64,000 nucleotides of DNA from Astropecten irregularis. Lineage: Eukaryota; Echinodermata; Asteroidea; Paxillosida; Astropectinidae. Where the stretch lies: assembly GCA_963971285.1 (NCBI GenBank), contig OZ020254.1, forward strand, positions 5,828,001 through 5,892,000, read 5' to 3'. The notes below the pieces were generated by a model that was not told where the DNA came from, did no database searches, and worked only from the letters and a program-made list of their open reading frames with translations. Shown piece after piece: positions 34,801 through 49,800 of the stretch. Each line of letters begins with the position of its first letter. Positions within the stretch are counted from its first letter, which is position 1. Made by a program: the position numbers and the translations under genes.

Positions 34801-37800
34801 AGTTCATTATACTCACCCCAAATTCCTTAAAATTTCCGGTAACTCTTCTGCAATCTGCTTCATGGTTGGGTAAGTGTACCTGTCGATGGACATATGAATA
34901 TTCAATATTTTCATCAATTAATGTCTTTGCTCCTTACAATTACAAAAGAGCAATTTCACAGGATTCAATTTCTTAAGACTTCTTTCAGGCAAATCCATTG
35001 ATTTTTATTTTTCAATTCAAGGATGAACAAACACAAAGAAAACTGACATGAAACAAGATTAGGACCTGCAACCAATGGCCTACAGATGACCATAATTTGT
35101 TGGTTGAAGGTTCGAATCCCTTCCACGCCGCACAATTTTCCTTTCCATATATACATGTAGTGGGTTATTATTTGAGAGAGTAAGGCTTGCGGTAACACCA
35201 TGTATCATAAATCTCTTTTAGAAAGTTGTGTGGTCCTGAAAAGGACCGATGAGAGTGGATTCTCGACGTTCGACTAGTGTGCTCAAGTCGTCCTCAGGAG
35301 AGAGAGTGCCGGACTATTATTATTTGTTGTCTTTCTTTTCTTAGAGGTAGGTCAAGAATATTGCTTACCCTTCTGGTAAGTTGTCTGCCTTGTCATGCTG
35401 CCCTGGAGCATTAATGTGAATAAAAGCAGCTCTACTGGCAAAGTTCTCCATACATTTGGCCTTCAGAAACTTTACCCAAGAAGTATCTGGGAGCAAAACA
35501 AAAAAAGGAAAGAAAATAAGATTAATCCAGGATTTCAAAGACTAAATATGTAGGCCTATAATCACTTATTAACAACCGAGTTCTCTGCCCACAGATTTGA
35601 CTGAGATCACAATCTATTTACCAGACAAACAAGAAATAAGCACACAAACCAGCTGATTTCATTTCTTTCAACGTGCATCGCTATATATCCCTAGGTAATG
35701 GGTATCTAAATCCATGTCCTTTAAGCTAGGTAAGTCTTGTTATTCATTCAGCAAATACACTGAACAGCATTACCAGATGGCCCATTCAGACATGTCTTAC
35801 ACCAGCAAGCCCCATATGCCTGACCCAGGGTCCTAATGGACCGTGTCTTCAACAAATCCTGCAACACTCAGCTTTAGAGACTGACTGATTATGTGGGTTT
35901 TGTTAAACATGGAAAGCATTTCCCTGCTACAAGACAACGGGAGACTTTGGAGAACCGGTCTTCAAGTCAACAGCGCACGCAATTGTGAGCATGCGCACGT
36001 TGTTTCGCGCATTCGTGCGCTAATTGACTTGAAGACCAGTTCTCCAAAGTCTCCCATTGACGTCTACATGAGTATATTATATACACTGTAAAATTAAACA
36101 CTGTACATGTATATGGGTCATTCCATCAGGTTGGGGAATGATTTGTGACCGGGTCCATGCCACTAATCCACACTTGCACTGAGGTAAACTTCAATTTAAT
36201 TTGCCCACTGATTTCATTCTAATTGAAAGATCAGCAGCAAATGTACATTATTAATCAAAGGATAATGCCCAATTTGTGGATGTGCGAGTGTGCAGACGTG
36301 TGTAACATTTGACACTGTGACAAATCGTGCCCCATCCCTGTGGAATGAGCCTTTTACAACAAATGTAAACATGCATGTATATTACGTTAGAAAGTTTCAT
36401 TTTTAAATGCTTTTAAAAGAAATTATACTTGTTAACTTCAAAACAAATGACATTTTGACAACTTAATTGCCATTCATAAAGACGTACTGTTTTCAAGTTC
36501 CCGAGAGAGGAAAATTAATAGGAAACTAATAATTCACTCTCAATCAAATGTTATTCTACTTAATACACTCTGCCCCATCCACAACCTCTTAAAGATGTCA
36601 ACACTGTGACAAACATCTTGAGTACTTCAAGCAGGACTAATCATGTGCCAAATGTCTTCACTACAGTAACCTAACACAGTGTACACTAGTGGCTTAATTC
36701 ATCACAGTCTTCATGTTTTGATTGATATTAATCATGCCATTGGGATGCTTGTCTTGGGCAGCACCGGGCCGGGGAGTGGCCTCCTCCCTCACTGATCAAG
36801 TAAGAGACTGACGTTAATTAAAGCCGATTCAATTTGCCGGGAGATCTGAGCAGCATGCTTGAAGCGGACATGTCAGAGTGTTTTATACAGGTCACACGCT
36901 GTGCAGCCTTGCCCCAATGGAGTGTGACACTCCCAGTACACAATGTCCCTGGGCAATTATAAACTGGACAAGACATAATGCGTAATGGACCTTGCAACAC
37001 AAAATGACACCAGGACATGTGTCAATTACATGTCCTGTCCCACACTGCAAACAGAGCTCTGCCTTTATATGATTGACATAAATCACCTGAATTGGAATGA
37101 CTAAATCTTATGAATGTACGAAAACATGATGTCATACATGTATCCAGTTGCCCTAACTTGCTGAAATGATCTCACATACATACATGTACATGTAACATAC
37201 ACACATGTATGTAAGCAAGGAGGAAGATCTGTGCAGAATAAATGACTAAATTACATATGTGCATTATAAAAATTCATCTGAGAAAATACAATTCAACATT
37301 TACAGTACATGTATAAATTGCAAACAAATGTTAAATACCGGTAGACCTGCGCACATAATAAGCATCAATATGCACTGGGTATTGTAAAATTCATTCCAAT
37401 TCAACATTTTACACATTCATATGCCATTTACAACTTCTTTTATTTTTGTTTATTTGGTATTTACATGTAACACTAATAATATGAAAATAATACTATTAAT
37501 TTAAAAAAATAATTATAAATAATATAAATTGTATCTAGCGCTTAATTAAGAATTTTTTTAATGCTGAAAGAAAATAAAGAAGGTGACAAATAGATGTGTA
37601 TTTGGGGAGTGTTTTTATAATGTTTCATTAATAAAATACATGTTCATATTTGAACTGCAGGCAATAAATGTAACTTGCATGCACAGAAATGAGAGAATGT
37701 ACATGACTGGACAAGTATATTATGCCAAGTATTCATCGGGTCATGGTCAGTCCAGTCTATGCCTTGCCTCTGAAGACCCATTATGTACATGTACATGTAT

Positions 37801-40800
37801 AGTTCCGCTTCCACGTAAATGAGTAAATTACGAACCTGATTGTGAAGGCAAAATAAATTACAGGGGCGCTTTATCAATACAATTACAATGCCACACGGCT
37901 GCATGCACGCTGCTAAGTGCCTACCCATTGGTGAAATGATTTGACGGACTTAAATCTCTACAAAACACAACGCCACCGAAAGTCACAGGCAGGGCTTATA
38001 GGCAAAGCTTTTAGTGGGTATACATGTATGTAAGACGCCATTCCTTAAAAAAAAAATTTGCAAAGCCAAGGCATTGCTTTTGTGTTACATGTAAATGTAA
38101 ATGGCTAATAAAAACATGTTTACCCATTTTTGCGTATTAATATGCACGTCCACACTGGAAATGTGGAACTTACTTAAAATTGTACATTTTTGTATGTACA
38201 CGTATATCATGTTAAAATTGAATTTGTTCAAGAAGTTTCAATTTGATGTACACAGCTTTATGGAGTTTGAAATTGTTTGGAGTTACGAGGGCCTGACACG
38301 TTTCGATCCTAGCAGGATGTTTCTCAAAGGCTGAATGGCAAGAAGGACACAAAATGGAAAGTGAAAGAAACACACATGAGTTTGAAATTTCTTTATGTCA
38401 CATTTGAACTCGTAACAATGACAAACTGAAAATTGCACCCCAATTTCAGAAAGGTCAGGCTTTTCTAATTTGTAAAAGCTTTCATGTAGACACGTGTGCA
38501 AGTCTACAAAATGTCTCACATACTGTACGTGTACATAGTATGCGTGCAAATGTTATTACTTTCACAGGGATTTCTTTTATTTTCAAGGGTACCACTATAT
38601 GTACATGTACATGTATCCTGTTAAAGACGGAATAAATCCAGATGATTTAGTGGCAGCTTCCTTGACATTTTCATATCATATTCCTCAGGGTGAACAGGTT
38701 TTGCAAACATGTGCACATGCTGCTAATGTACATGTACTGTAGCCTGCTTGCTCAGTTACATGTACATGAATGTTCTAGTGCTGTCATGTGGGCACATTAA
38801 GCTTTAGTTACAGCTGATGCTGGCAATTTGTATGAACTTTTATATAAAAAAAAAACCCATCAATTTGAGGTTTACTTTTTTTGCTTGACCATAGACATAT
38901 TTTCTTTGGTTTTAAAATGATTTTTTTCCCTCTAAATTATTCAAATCTGGAACCACACAGTACATGGGTCTCTTGTCTTCATCAATAATAGGATGTGAAT
39001 ACAATTGAGGAATAAATGAATGTTTGTTAAAATTGTTAATACAGTGTACCTTTATAACCCCAAAATTAATGTTTTAGCCACCCATGATCAATAACTGAAA
39101 AATGAAAGTTGGGAAAATTGAGAAATAAGATTACAGATCAGGTACCTGTATGTGTACTGATATCTTTTTTTTGAAGTTCTGTTTAGTAGGCCCCTCATTA
39201 CATGTAAGGGCTGAATAAATGGAAGACTTTTATAATCTTTACAACTTACAGATATGTACAACTAAGGAATTGCCTTAGAATACAGTGCAAAAAGAGTATA
39301 CATGGTGTCTCTGCAAGCGTGTATACATGCCCTAATGTATCCAAAGTACAATAATCATACATGTATATGTATGTAACATATCCGTTTTCCAGATTACCAA
39401 GGTATTTGTTTTTGTTCACAATACTTGGCAAACCTGAAGTTATGAACATGTATGTACATTTGTACCGGTAATCTTAGACAACAGGTTCATGTTAACTCCC
39501 TTGCATTGAAATCTGGATGAAATACATGTAGGATGGAGAGGTGAGGGTTTGCTAGCAAGGTCACACGTAGTCAGCTCTCTCCCCAGTCTCACCAGGGAGG
39601 AAAGAGGATATACTCATTAAAGGGCCTACTCAGCTAAGTAGAAGTCTCAAAGTCACTACAATATTAGTCACTGGCCCGGCTTGACTTAAGAGTAACAAAT
39701 GTTGAAACAACAAGAAAACCTCCTGGTGCCGCGCTAGGGGCATGATGGATACATGTTGGCTACACATTCCCACAAGAGATCATTTAATTTCAAACAATGC
39801 TGTTTTGCAGGAAAGTCAAGCCACAATCTGCATTTATTGTACAGCTAAATGTACATGTATACGTATCATTTCAAAAATGCAAATTTTCCATTCAAAGATA
39901 CATGTATTCTTTTTGCAAAATAACCTGCAAACATCTTCATATCGGAATTTGATAAATGTTGTGAGGAAGTTCAAGCTTATTTTTTTTTTTTTAATTCGGA
40001 TGGAGATAAAGGGACTGAAACCTGTGACCACAGAAGCATTGAAAGTCCTGGCAATGTAGGCGCCCCCCTATAGTCTGCAAAATGCTGCTGGTACCTCAAA
40101 GTTTGCAGACACATCCGGTCTGGGTGCTAGGCAGAAGCCAATATAAACCTAATACCCATATCAAAGATCTGTTTAGATACCGGTAGAGATCGCAAATACT
40201 GTAATGGCAGAATGAACAAAGGCGTATAAAAAACAAACCATCTTCCCAGGTTGGCAGTTTATTTGCTAGATCTTAATCAACTGAACTTTGGGTTATAGTG
40301 GCATTCATACGGCTTTTGAATTAAACCTGAACAAAGGTGACTGACAATATGAGCCCGGTCAACATGTTGACTAAATATCTCAGTTGGGGTATAGAGTGCA
40401 AGTGCAGAAATCTGGAGAATGCACCTTCAAATAAGTGCTGGCACTTGATTGATAACTGATTAACGAAATAACCACAAGTTTAAACCATGTAGGAATTCAA
40501 ATAATACATACAGCTGTACATGTATGAGTATGGTACATGATGGTACACATATTATACAGGGTGTCCCCCCAAAAAAAACACTTGTGTCGAGAACTATTAT
40601 ATGAAAATTGAACTGTTCATCACTTCAAGATTACAACCATGTCTTGGCTATCACCTTGTAGAATTTAAGGCAAAATTGGACTGAAATTAAGAGAAAAAAC
40701 TAAGACTGAATCACCCAACCTCAAAACCCAATTTTCATCTTTCTTTCATAAACATTATGTGTGTATTGACCACTATGCGTGTTATCCTTGCAAATTTGTT

Positions 40801-43800
40801 TTTAAGGAGTACTCTTTCAATTGGTCATATTCTTCATGGTGATAACCAAGACATGGCTGTATTATATAGCTGAATCTTGAAGTGATAACCGGTTTAATTT
40901 TAACATAATGGGTCCCGACTCCCGACAAAGAGTTGCGTTTTTTCTGGGACACCCTGTATACACAGTACAAGTACACTTGAAACCAAGCTTTTCAAACTTT
41001 TGAGCATACTTACGATTCAAACCAATGTCGTGCATTGTAACTACTAGAATTTTATGATGGTTTGTGACATCTCCCTGTTGAAAATAAAAATAAGAACAGC
41101 ATCATTAAATGAAATCATGCAACTGCATGTATAGGCCTACAGTCTGACAGTGTTATTTCATACAGCGTAGTATACATTTTTTGGTTTAAATCAAGCAAGC
41201 GCGGAACTTTTCAACTGAATTGAAAAGTGTTCGGGTATAAAAGTTAGCAACAATGTAATATTGCCTATTGGTATAGCATGAACAAACTACATAGTGTACA
41301 GTTTAGTACATGTATTGCACGCAGTTAATGAATCCCTTTCCATGATGCGTTTACACAGTATTTTTCTTGACATGAGGATTCTGTGCAAATTATGCTTGCC
41401 CTTCACCGACGTGGATGAGCACTGTACATGTACATGTACATGCTCAGTGCTTGTGAGTGAAAAAATCACATGCTGGCTCAGGTTGGATTCGAACCCATGA
41501 CCTCCCGCTTACTAGTGCAGATGCCATACCGCTAGGCCGCTGAGCTAACTGGGGTCAGCGGGGTGAATCGAATCCAATATTGGGGCGGGTACTGCAGTAC
41601 ATGTAAATCATGAATATTAAATGATTTTGGTCGGGAATATTATTAAATGATGATTCTGCAGCCGCACCGCCATTTAAACAGTCCTTTAAATTATTCATTT
41701 TCTAATTGATAGTGAATGTGTGTACCTTGTCTTTCAATCATTTTGTGATGGATGACGCACAACCACCCAAGGAAAGTCTACATAATGTATATGTGTAATT
41801 AATGGTTGATACATGTTCAACTGTGCAAAATGTTTCAGGTGGTTGGATTCACATACATATGTACATGTAGGCCCTTATACATGTACATCCTAAATATACT
41901 GTACATACATGTAGGACATGTACATGTTTGGCAATGTACATTTACATGGATACATGTATCCAATGTAGTGTATAATTTGACAAGCCCACTTTAAAGGCTT
42001 GTATGGTGTTGTATTGAGTTGCTCTGCCGTCAGTATGCCAAGTAATTACATGTACATAATTTTCTTGTTCTCTGGCTTATATCAGGTGCTTGAACAAGCT
42101 GATCAGAATCTGCATAATGCCAGCACAATCTCTGCTCTATGCAGAGACCTGTACAGGTTGCATACATATAGATCTGCAAGATATTTACTGCTTTATTCCT
42201 ATTATTTGCATTCAATGCAAGCTTAAGTCCATTAACACCATTCCCTTGCACTGGCAATTCTTGAAGGCCCACATTCTACTACTTGTACTTGGTGGAAACA
42301 TGGCAACGCCTATTGGTGCCACAGTTGTGTGCTTGATCTGTCTCAGATGCACTCTCCATCTTGGCATCTGTGACAGGCGCTCATGATCAATCTTGACTCG
42401 ATGTTTGCTCAATCCCTACTCCATGTCCATGTGTGTGCAATCTCCACTTGCTCACTGCCGCACGCCAATTGTGATCGAACGACTCAATAATTGAGCCTAT
42501 TGAGGAGCTCCATATAATGTTCGAGTAACCTAAATTTGTCCAATAGTTCTACACGTGTAGGTATGATGACAATACATGCGATATACGTTCATTGTACATG
42601 TGTACATGTAAGCCAGATGCAGATACTTTGGAATTTAGGTGTATCATCTGAACATCAGGAGACAATGTGTATTGTGTACACCCTGTACACTGTAGGCCTA
42701 CATGTAGGCCCTACGTGTGGAGTACCATAACATGTGCAATTTGTCTAGCAGTTCATGTTATTTTTTCCATGATCAAGTACATGTATTCTACAAGAACGAA
42801 AAGGGCGCTAATGCCTGACATTGATCAATGTCCTGTGCAATAAAAGCTCAATCCTTGAGAAGTGTTTCTGAAGCCTTGTAAATTTAGTTATAGGGTCAAG
42901 TGTTAAAAGGTCCTAGGTAGTACATGTAATTCCAATGCTCTGTAGCCTACACCTTGTACTAGTGCATGTCCAATGTCATGTACACATCTTATAAACTGCT
43001 GGATAATCAGAAACATCTCTCCAAAAACCACCACAACACAATTGCACCCTAGATGTTTCCATGGCCTATTTTCCTTCTCCCCTCAAGGCATTACGTAAAG
43101 GGAACTGACATTATAATGCTTATAATTTCAGTTTTGAAATAGGGGCATGATATGAAAGTGTAGGCAAAGTAAAATAAATCCCCAAAGAGCAAAACATTTT
43201 AAAATAAGACCTGAGAAATTCTCTGCTGTCAAGCCTCATAATGGGTACTCAAGAACATTGTGTCAAGCAATTTTCCATGAAGACATCTGTTCAGGATTGT
43301 AAAGCGTAAACCAAAGAAAACTTTCTGTCTTTAACATAGTGTTTGTCTAATATAGGCCTACGCCTGTGAAAATAAAAGTCATTTCCCTTTTTCAGACTGA
43401 TGATAATAAATTGTGGAAGATAATAGGCTTTGGAGCTGGATAATATTTGTACAGTAGTGGTACAATGCACATCATGTGTTAAATAAACCTTCATATTGTT
43501 TATTACACTGTACAAATAATCATCTATTCTACTTAAAAAAAGAAAACAAATTGATTAGGCTTCAATTTTGTCAAGAATAATAAGGGAAAGTGCTGGACTG
43601 AGTTACTGCATGTTGTGCTTTTCCCACAGACACACACCCACCATGCATGTGCATCATCACACAGTACAGCATTGAGTAGGAATGTAAGCCTAGTACTGCA
43701 TGTAGTGGGGATGCATGGTCACACCTTCTTGTACATAAGGCCACCTTGCACACACTGCACTGTATGTACAGTATCTGACCTTAATCTCAGGTCATGGACT

Positions 43801-46800
43801 CTGTGCCCTGGTTGCTGTGTGTATATTGCCTATATCAAGAGGATTACAAAGGAAACAGCCCCAATATAATTACCCTGCTCTGTGTATGTAAGCAGTGGGT
43901 CTTTTTATCAAATGGAGTACAAGTTGTGTGTACACAAACTTGTACTTGGGTGAACTGATAATTAGGTATCACAATTTATATGTCAATTGGTAATAACGGA
44001 GCAAGGTGCAAACCCTCTTTAACTTCTCATTCCCTTCTCATGAACATGTGCACACACACTATAGACCTACATGTATTTGTACATGTACATTACATAGCAC
44101 AGACAAGCAGCTCTGTATAATGTGCACCAAATGCAAAGGTGTGAGAATTTGCTTTGGAGGGGAGTGAGGGGGAGGGAGGTGGGAGGAGGAGTAATACAGG
44201 ACAACTATTAAACACTCTGTTTTTCCAAAGTGAAATGTCAACCTCAATGTCTGTGCTGCATGTATAATTTATGGCAAAAATATTCATTTGGAATCCAATA
44301 CCACATGGAAGTTACATAAAAAAAGGCATTTCATACCTACAGTATGTGCTCTACACTATAGGGCGACATGTACTGTAAAAGGCCTACATATTTGTATGAA
44401 TGCTAGTACGATTCTTATCATTTTATCCTTTTTACTATTTGTTTCTTAAAGGGATTTCTATTTAGGCCCATGTGGTTATTGTTTCCTTAATTTGCAATTG
44501 GGGGGGGGGGGGGGGGCATGGATGAAGACATCCTCTGTTTTTAAATACTTCCTTGACAGCCCTCGGTTGCACTGTTGTGTCAGTTTTCTTTTTAATCCGA
44601 ATGTCGACAAATTTAAAATAAATCTTGTTCTTGATTTGTGATGGACAGTAAAGTATCAGAAGTGAAAGTTCAAGCACATGTACATGTACCTACATATGTA
44701 CATGTACATGTTGATGTATACATGTACTCAGTCCTATCACAGCGATCCAATCATCTGCTATGAATGATCACATACATGTATATGTAGCTTCTAGACATGC
44801 AGTGAACAGAATTGGCTCGTTTCCATTTGTTAGGCCTACATGTAAATCAATGTCCAATGTTCAATGTGTACACAATAGCCTATTTATGTTGCCTTCTGTG
44901 CAAACATATCCAGGAAAGGGTTTCAACTGCTCCATGAAAAAGTCATTCAATCAACTCCACATGACAGATTTTTATCATTAATAATACAGTGTGTATATCT
45001 ATGGTAATGTAGGGCTTCCATGTAGCCCAGTCAGAACCTACACATGTAGACTGGTTCCCTGCCCAAACTGGATTCCCTGACGACTCTTATTAAAAATCTT
45101 AATAAAAATATTGGAGACAAATACCGTAGTATCTTACCTGCAAGAAGCAATTAAAATCTCCCCACTTCTCTGTCTTGACAACCTTCTCCTGGAATAGGGA
45201 AGAATAAAAAAGGGGGGAGGAATAAAACAAGAAAGAATTTGATTAAAAGGCATGCTACACATGTACATGTAACATACAGTAGTTATAATTAAAACAATCT
45301 AATGTTACAGGGGCCGATTTCACTAACGTTTTGCGATCATCGTAAAGCCCAAATCCATCGCTAAACAGAAAATTGTCTTGTCTCTCAAAGGCTGCCTTGG
45401 GAAAATTGCAACTATGTACAATATTTCAATGCCATCGGATGCAACTTTCCAAGGCAAGAAGCATCTTGAGCAAAAATGTTCTGCCCAGTCATGCAGACCG
45501 TTTGAAGTAATACCTTGAAATACCAAGCAAGCAAGGACATAATGTCAATGGATAGAGTGACCTTCAAGTAGGCATATGACATTTGCTGTCCAGGTCTTGG
45601 CCTTGCTGTCCACTCAAAAATTCCTGTCCACTCTTTGATTGCAACACAATGCAAGTGCCCCTTGTACAATGGGGTAAATGACCTCACATGGCAGGCTTGA
45701 TTGACACTTAATAATAAAAGTTGGATGCTTTATGACTTTGTACATGTAATTGTATACATGATGTGTGGCGTTGAGCTTCATACAAGGCAGAGCTGAGGTT
45801 AAATGCAAATCATGTATTGTTATGTAAGTGTTCAAAAACATGTGCACACCAGCCTAACAGAATCCTCCTGTTGGCTGTATTCTATAATAAAAAGCATTAT
45901 GAGAATGCGAACAAAAAGGGCCAACAATTATCACTAAATAACTTTAGCAAAGAGCAAAAGAACTACTCGGTACACATGTACATGTACTTGACAATGACAA
46001 AAACTTGAATATATAGTGACATATCTTTTATTGCCTTGCCAGTATCTTCTTATCAATCCTCTTTTGAAAAGCATGTCAGTGACAATTGAAAATGGACATT
46101 TTCTTCCCCCACAAAAATGAGAAAAAAATCATTGTGCAATGAATTTGAGGATATAAAAATAGATTACACCTGTAAAAATGGGCCATACTTATAATAAGTA
46201 TTGTATGTATGCACATTTTTAATGTAATTTGAGCCGGATACCCTCAGCTGCATGTATACAGTGTATGGGTAAAAAAAGAAGGTATATTGTATCTTGAATG
46301 GCCCACGACCGGGCACATGCATTGAAACTGGGCCTTTTTCATCCTTTCACCCATTGTGCTTGCGTCAAAGATGGCAGCATACGTGCAACATTAATGCATG
46401 AAAATATAATTTGATTTATAGGCTGAAAAGCTTTTAAAGGAGATGCAAATGTGGGAAAGGTAATCATCTTTCAGGTGTGCACACACATATAAAATGGCAA
46501 GTGGTTTTTGTGTACTTGTACATGTACATAATTGAACTTAAGTTAAAGCTCATAAATTGCATACATGTGCATGTAGTAGGCCCTATTCTAGAAGAAAAAA
46601 TGTACTGTACACATGTACATATATAACAACGTATGTTTCCTACTTAGCATGTGGCATTATGAGCATTTCCAAAATCTTGGCTGGGTGTCTACAGCTACAG
46701 TCAATTGTGCACCATCTGCTTCAAGGCCCCAGTGCATGCAGTGCATGCAGTGCATGCAGTGCATCCCAGCCGAGGCGGGGCAGGCAATGCATGGCTGTCA

Positions 46801-49800
46801 CTGCGATACGAAAATAACCGCAGCAGTGATTGAATTTTTTAGCACCCCGGGTAAAGGGTAGAGTTCACTGACCACTCACTGATCCTCAGCATTCTGACAG
46901 CGCATACATGTACATGTACTACATGAATGCAGGCATGTACAGTACATGTACAGTAAATGTGTCTAAAGTATTGTACATGTACTGTACATGTACATCCATA
47001 CATGTGCTGTTACTAGGGGAGTCCACATGTAGTGATATTGGAGCCCAATTGGATAAACTTTGAGAAACAACTGCAAGTAGCACATCATTCTTGATGGAAT
47101 ACATTGTACACTGTAGTACACTATACAAAACGTACTGTACACAGCCCAAATGCAAGCTGTGAGTTCGTGTTTTCAAGAAATGAATGCATGCACATGGTCC
47201 TAAAATTAATCTTACAGTACTACACTGTATGTATGCATTAGCCGCCCTGCTCTTATGATCTTTCTTAATTTTGTTCTTGTTTTCTTTTATTTCTTAACTA
47301 GCTCACCATGCTAGTTTATTGCAAATTTAATGTGTACATGATTGTGCATTAAGGTTTACAAATAACCATGCTAAAAATGCAAAAGTACATTTGCATATAA
47401 TTTTCACTGACCTTATGCCTACTACTAGATCTTTGTACGGAATTAAGCCAACTGGTTTATTGTTTTTAAAGTGACAAATGAGTAAGATTTGAAGGATGCT
47501 GTGAAGAGCAGATTTCATGGCTTCAAGAAGTAAAACCGACCTAACAAACACATGTATCATGAATATTGAACACATGTATGTATCCGATTGCCTGAGACAA
47601 GTAGTGTTCTTTCAAATTCTGATATTCAGGATGGAATTTCCATACAAGTACGGTATTATAGGCAGATATGTACATAATAGTACGTGTACTCTGAACAGAC
47701 CTGTCCACATGGTTTCAATTAGTTATTTACAGGTATACACGCCCACAGAACGTGTCGTGTAGTTTTTGCTAGGCCATCGCGTGCCAATCTTGTGACTTAA
47801 ATACACATTAAAGGTTAACCGGCCAAATGTACGGAATGCACGTGCATCATTCATGCAAACAAGAGAATTTTTTTTGTTTTAACCCCCAATACAATATCCG
47901 GTTGACCTGATGACATGCCCAGATGAACATTGAACAAATTACAGGTTCAGGTGCATACGTGTGTGTACGTGTTACTGTGCATGTTCGGTGGTAATATCAT
48001 AGGGACAATTGAAAATTACTCCCACGCAGTAGACATCAAGACATTACATACGTCATCATTACATGTAGGCCTGCATGAAGTCCTGGATGATTTTTGATCT
48101 AATCCTCCTTTGCAACATGCAGACACAATGAAAATCAAAAGATGTACCTATTGTGTATGTACATGTACATGATGTGAGTAGGTACATGTATGCATGGAAA
48201 TCATTTATCACTGCGCTACATATACATTTACCTGTGCGGCCGGATATACAGCAGAATTAATACCAAACAATAGCAGGAATGTCTTGGCTTAAATAAAAGA
48301 AGTATTGATAATCCAGTCTTAAATATTTTCCTTGGAAAAAGAGAACTGTACTTTACATGTACAGCTGTCTAAATGTAAATTGACCAAGGTTTCAATTTAT
48401 CATTGAAAAGATGACAACATACACTGTACTCCAGTACATGTACAACAACAAAACATCATAAAATCTATAAAAAAAAAACATGAAAAAAAAATGTATGTGA
48501 AATAAAAACTTGGCTTTTATGGGCTTCCTTAAAAAATGTTCACATACGTTTACAAACTTGTAAAGTTGTATACGTGTGTGTAGAGGTCCTGTCCAACTGT
48601 TATCTCTTATCTCTGTCTTTTACAAGATAATGAAACAAATGCATGAATGAAAATGATGCAGTCCTATGTTTTACAAATTATATAATTTGAATTTCAATAA
48701 TTATTTTATCAGTAAGAGATAAATGTACACTGTAATGTACATCGGTCGTGCTTCCAGTCGTAAGAAGGCATAGGCCTATGTACATATATGTATGGTGATG
48801 TCTGGCACATCACCAAAAAACAACTAGCAATTTATCAATGCGATTAACATGTACGTTTATCCTAATAGTCAAACTCACAATCACACAGTGTTCCATGCTA
48901 TACATGTACCTGTGTATACCTCCTCTGAGTTTTAACTTAAATTTCAAATTTAAGAAAAAAACTTTTTATCAGCTGAACATTATTTTGCTCTGCCTCAATT
49001 TTTTTTCAAATTTTTCCAGCACCCTAGAAATGAATTAATGCTGAGATCTTTTAGAATTAAGACTGATTCAGATCATGATTTACACCCACAACTTTAACCA
49101 CTCCAAATTAATTCCTATTCTTACTTAATTTAAGGCATTGTTTTGTTCTTTTGATGTCCAATACATTCAGATTCACTGTATGAATACATTTATGCTTAGT
49201 ATTAATTCAACGGATATTGCAAATCCTCAAAAGAGACCGTGGAGAATGCCGGGCAGGTTATGTATTCAAACTGCTTTGATGAACACACCCAATTTAGAGG
49301 CAAGAAATTTTGAATTTACAATACCGATACTCATATATTCAGTCACATGTAAAACTGACTTACCGTGAGTGGAAGGTCATGATGGTGATCCATAGTGTTT
49401 CTAGATACCAGAAAGGTCCAACAAAAATTGGGAAAGTTGTGATATTTGCTGCTAGAATTTGCTTGCCCAGTTTATGTTTGATGCGCTAGATGTGCACGTA
49501 TGTACCTACATGCACTTCATGTATATTGCAATGATATGATCAGCATATAGTATCGACCCGATGCTCTCAATTTTCTCAATGTGTGGGTGTTCCGTACAAC
49601 CGATAGTGTTGCATGCAGCTCAATATACATATGTACATGTACAAACCACGAGGAAAACCAACTACCCTGTCTTTCTAGCGGAGTAAACACTACCAATAGC
49701 TGATGTCACAACCAGCTCAAGGTGACCTCATGAGGACAGCGATAAGGGGATTGGTTGGTGGTGGTGGGAGGCATGCTTAATTCACTAGGTATTGTTATGT

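Larger units (their letters stand above)
35487..41013 (-). other. NDRG-like intron 3
   Basis: 5.5 kb. Family B hairpin at its 3' side in transcript terms (35938-36059) and a mariner-like element (40557-40956). TACATG words become frequent from about 37.1 kb. No exon recognised. Confidence 0.6.
41075..45137 (-). other. NDRG-like intron 2
   Basis: 4.1 kb. tRNA-like segment at 41473-41551, TACATG arrays (41423-41442, 44676-44712) and a 17-G run. Open frames here have no recognisable homology and lie in repeat-rich sequence. Confidence 0.6.

Noticed and set aside
41473-41551. Possible tRNA-Thr gene
   Set aside because: Box A and B are present but the anticodon and acceptor stems fail to pair, so it is kept only as a tRNA-derived repeat.
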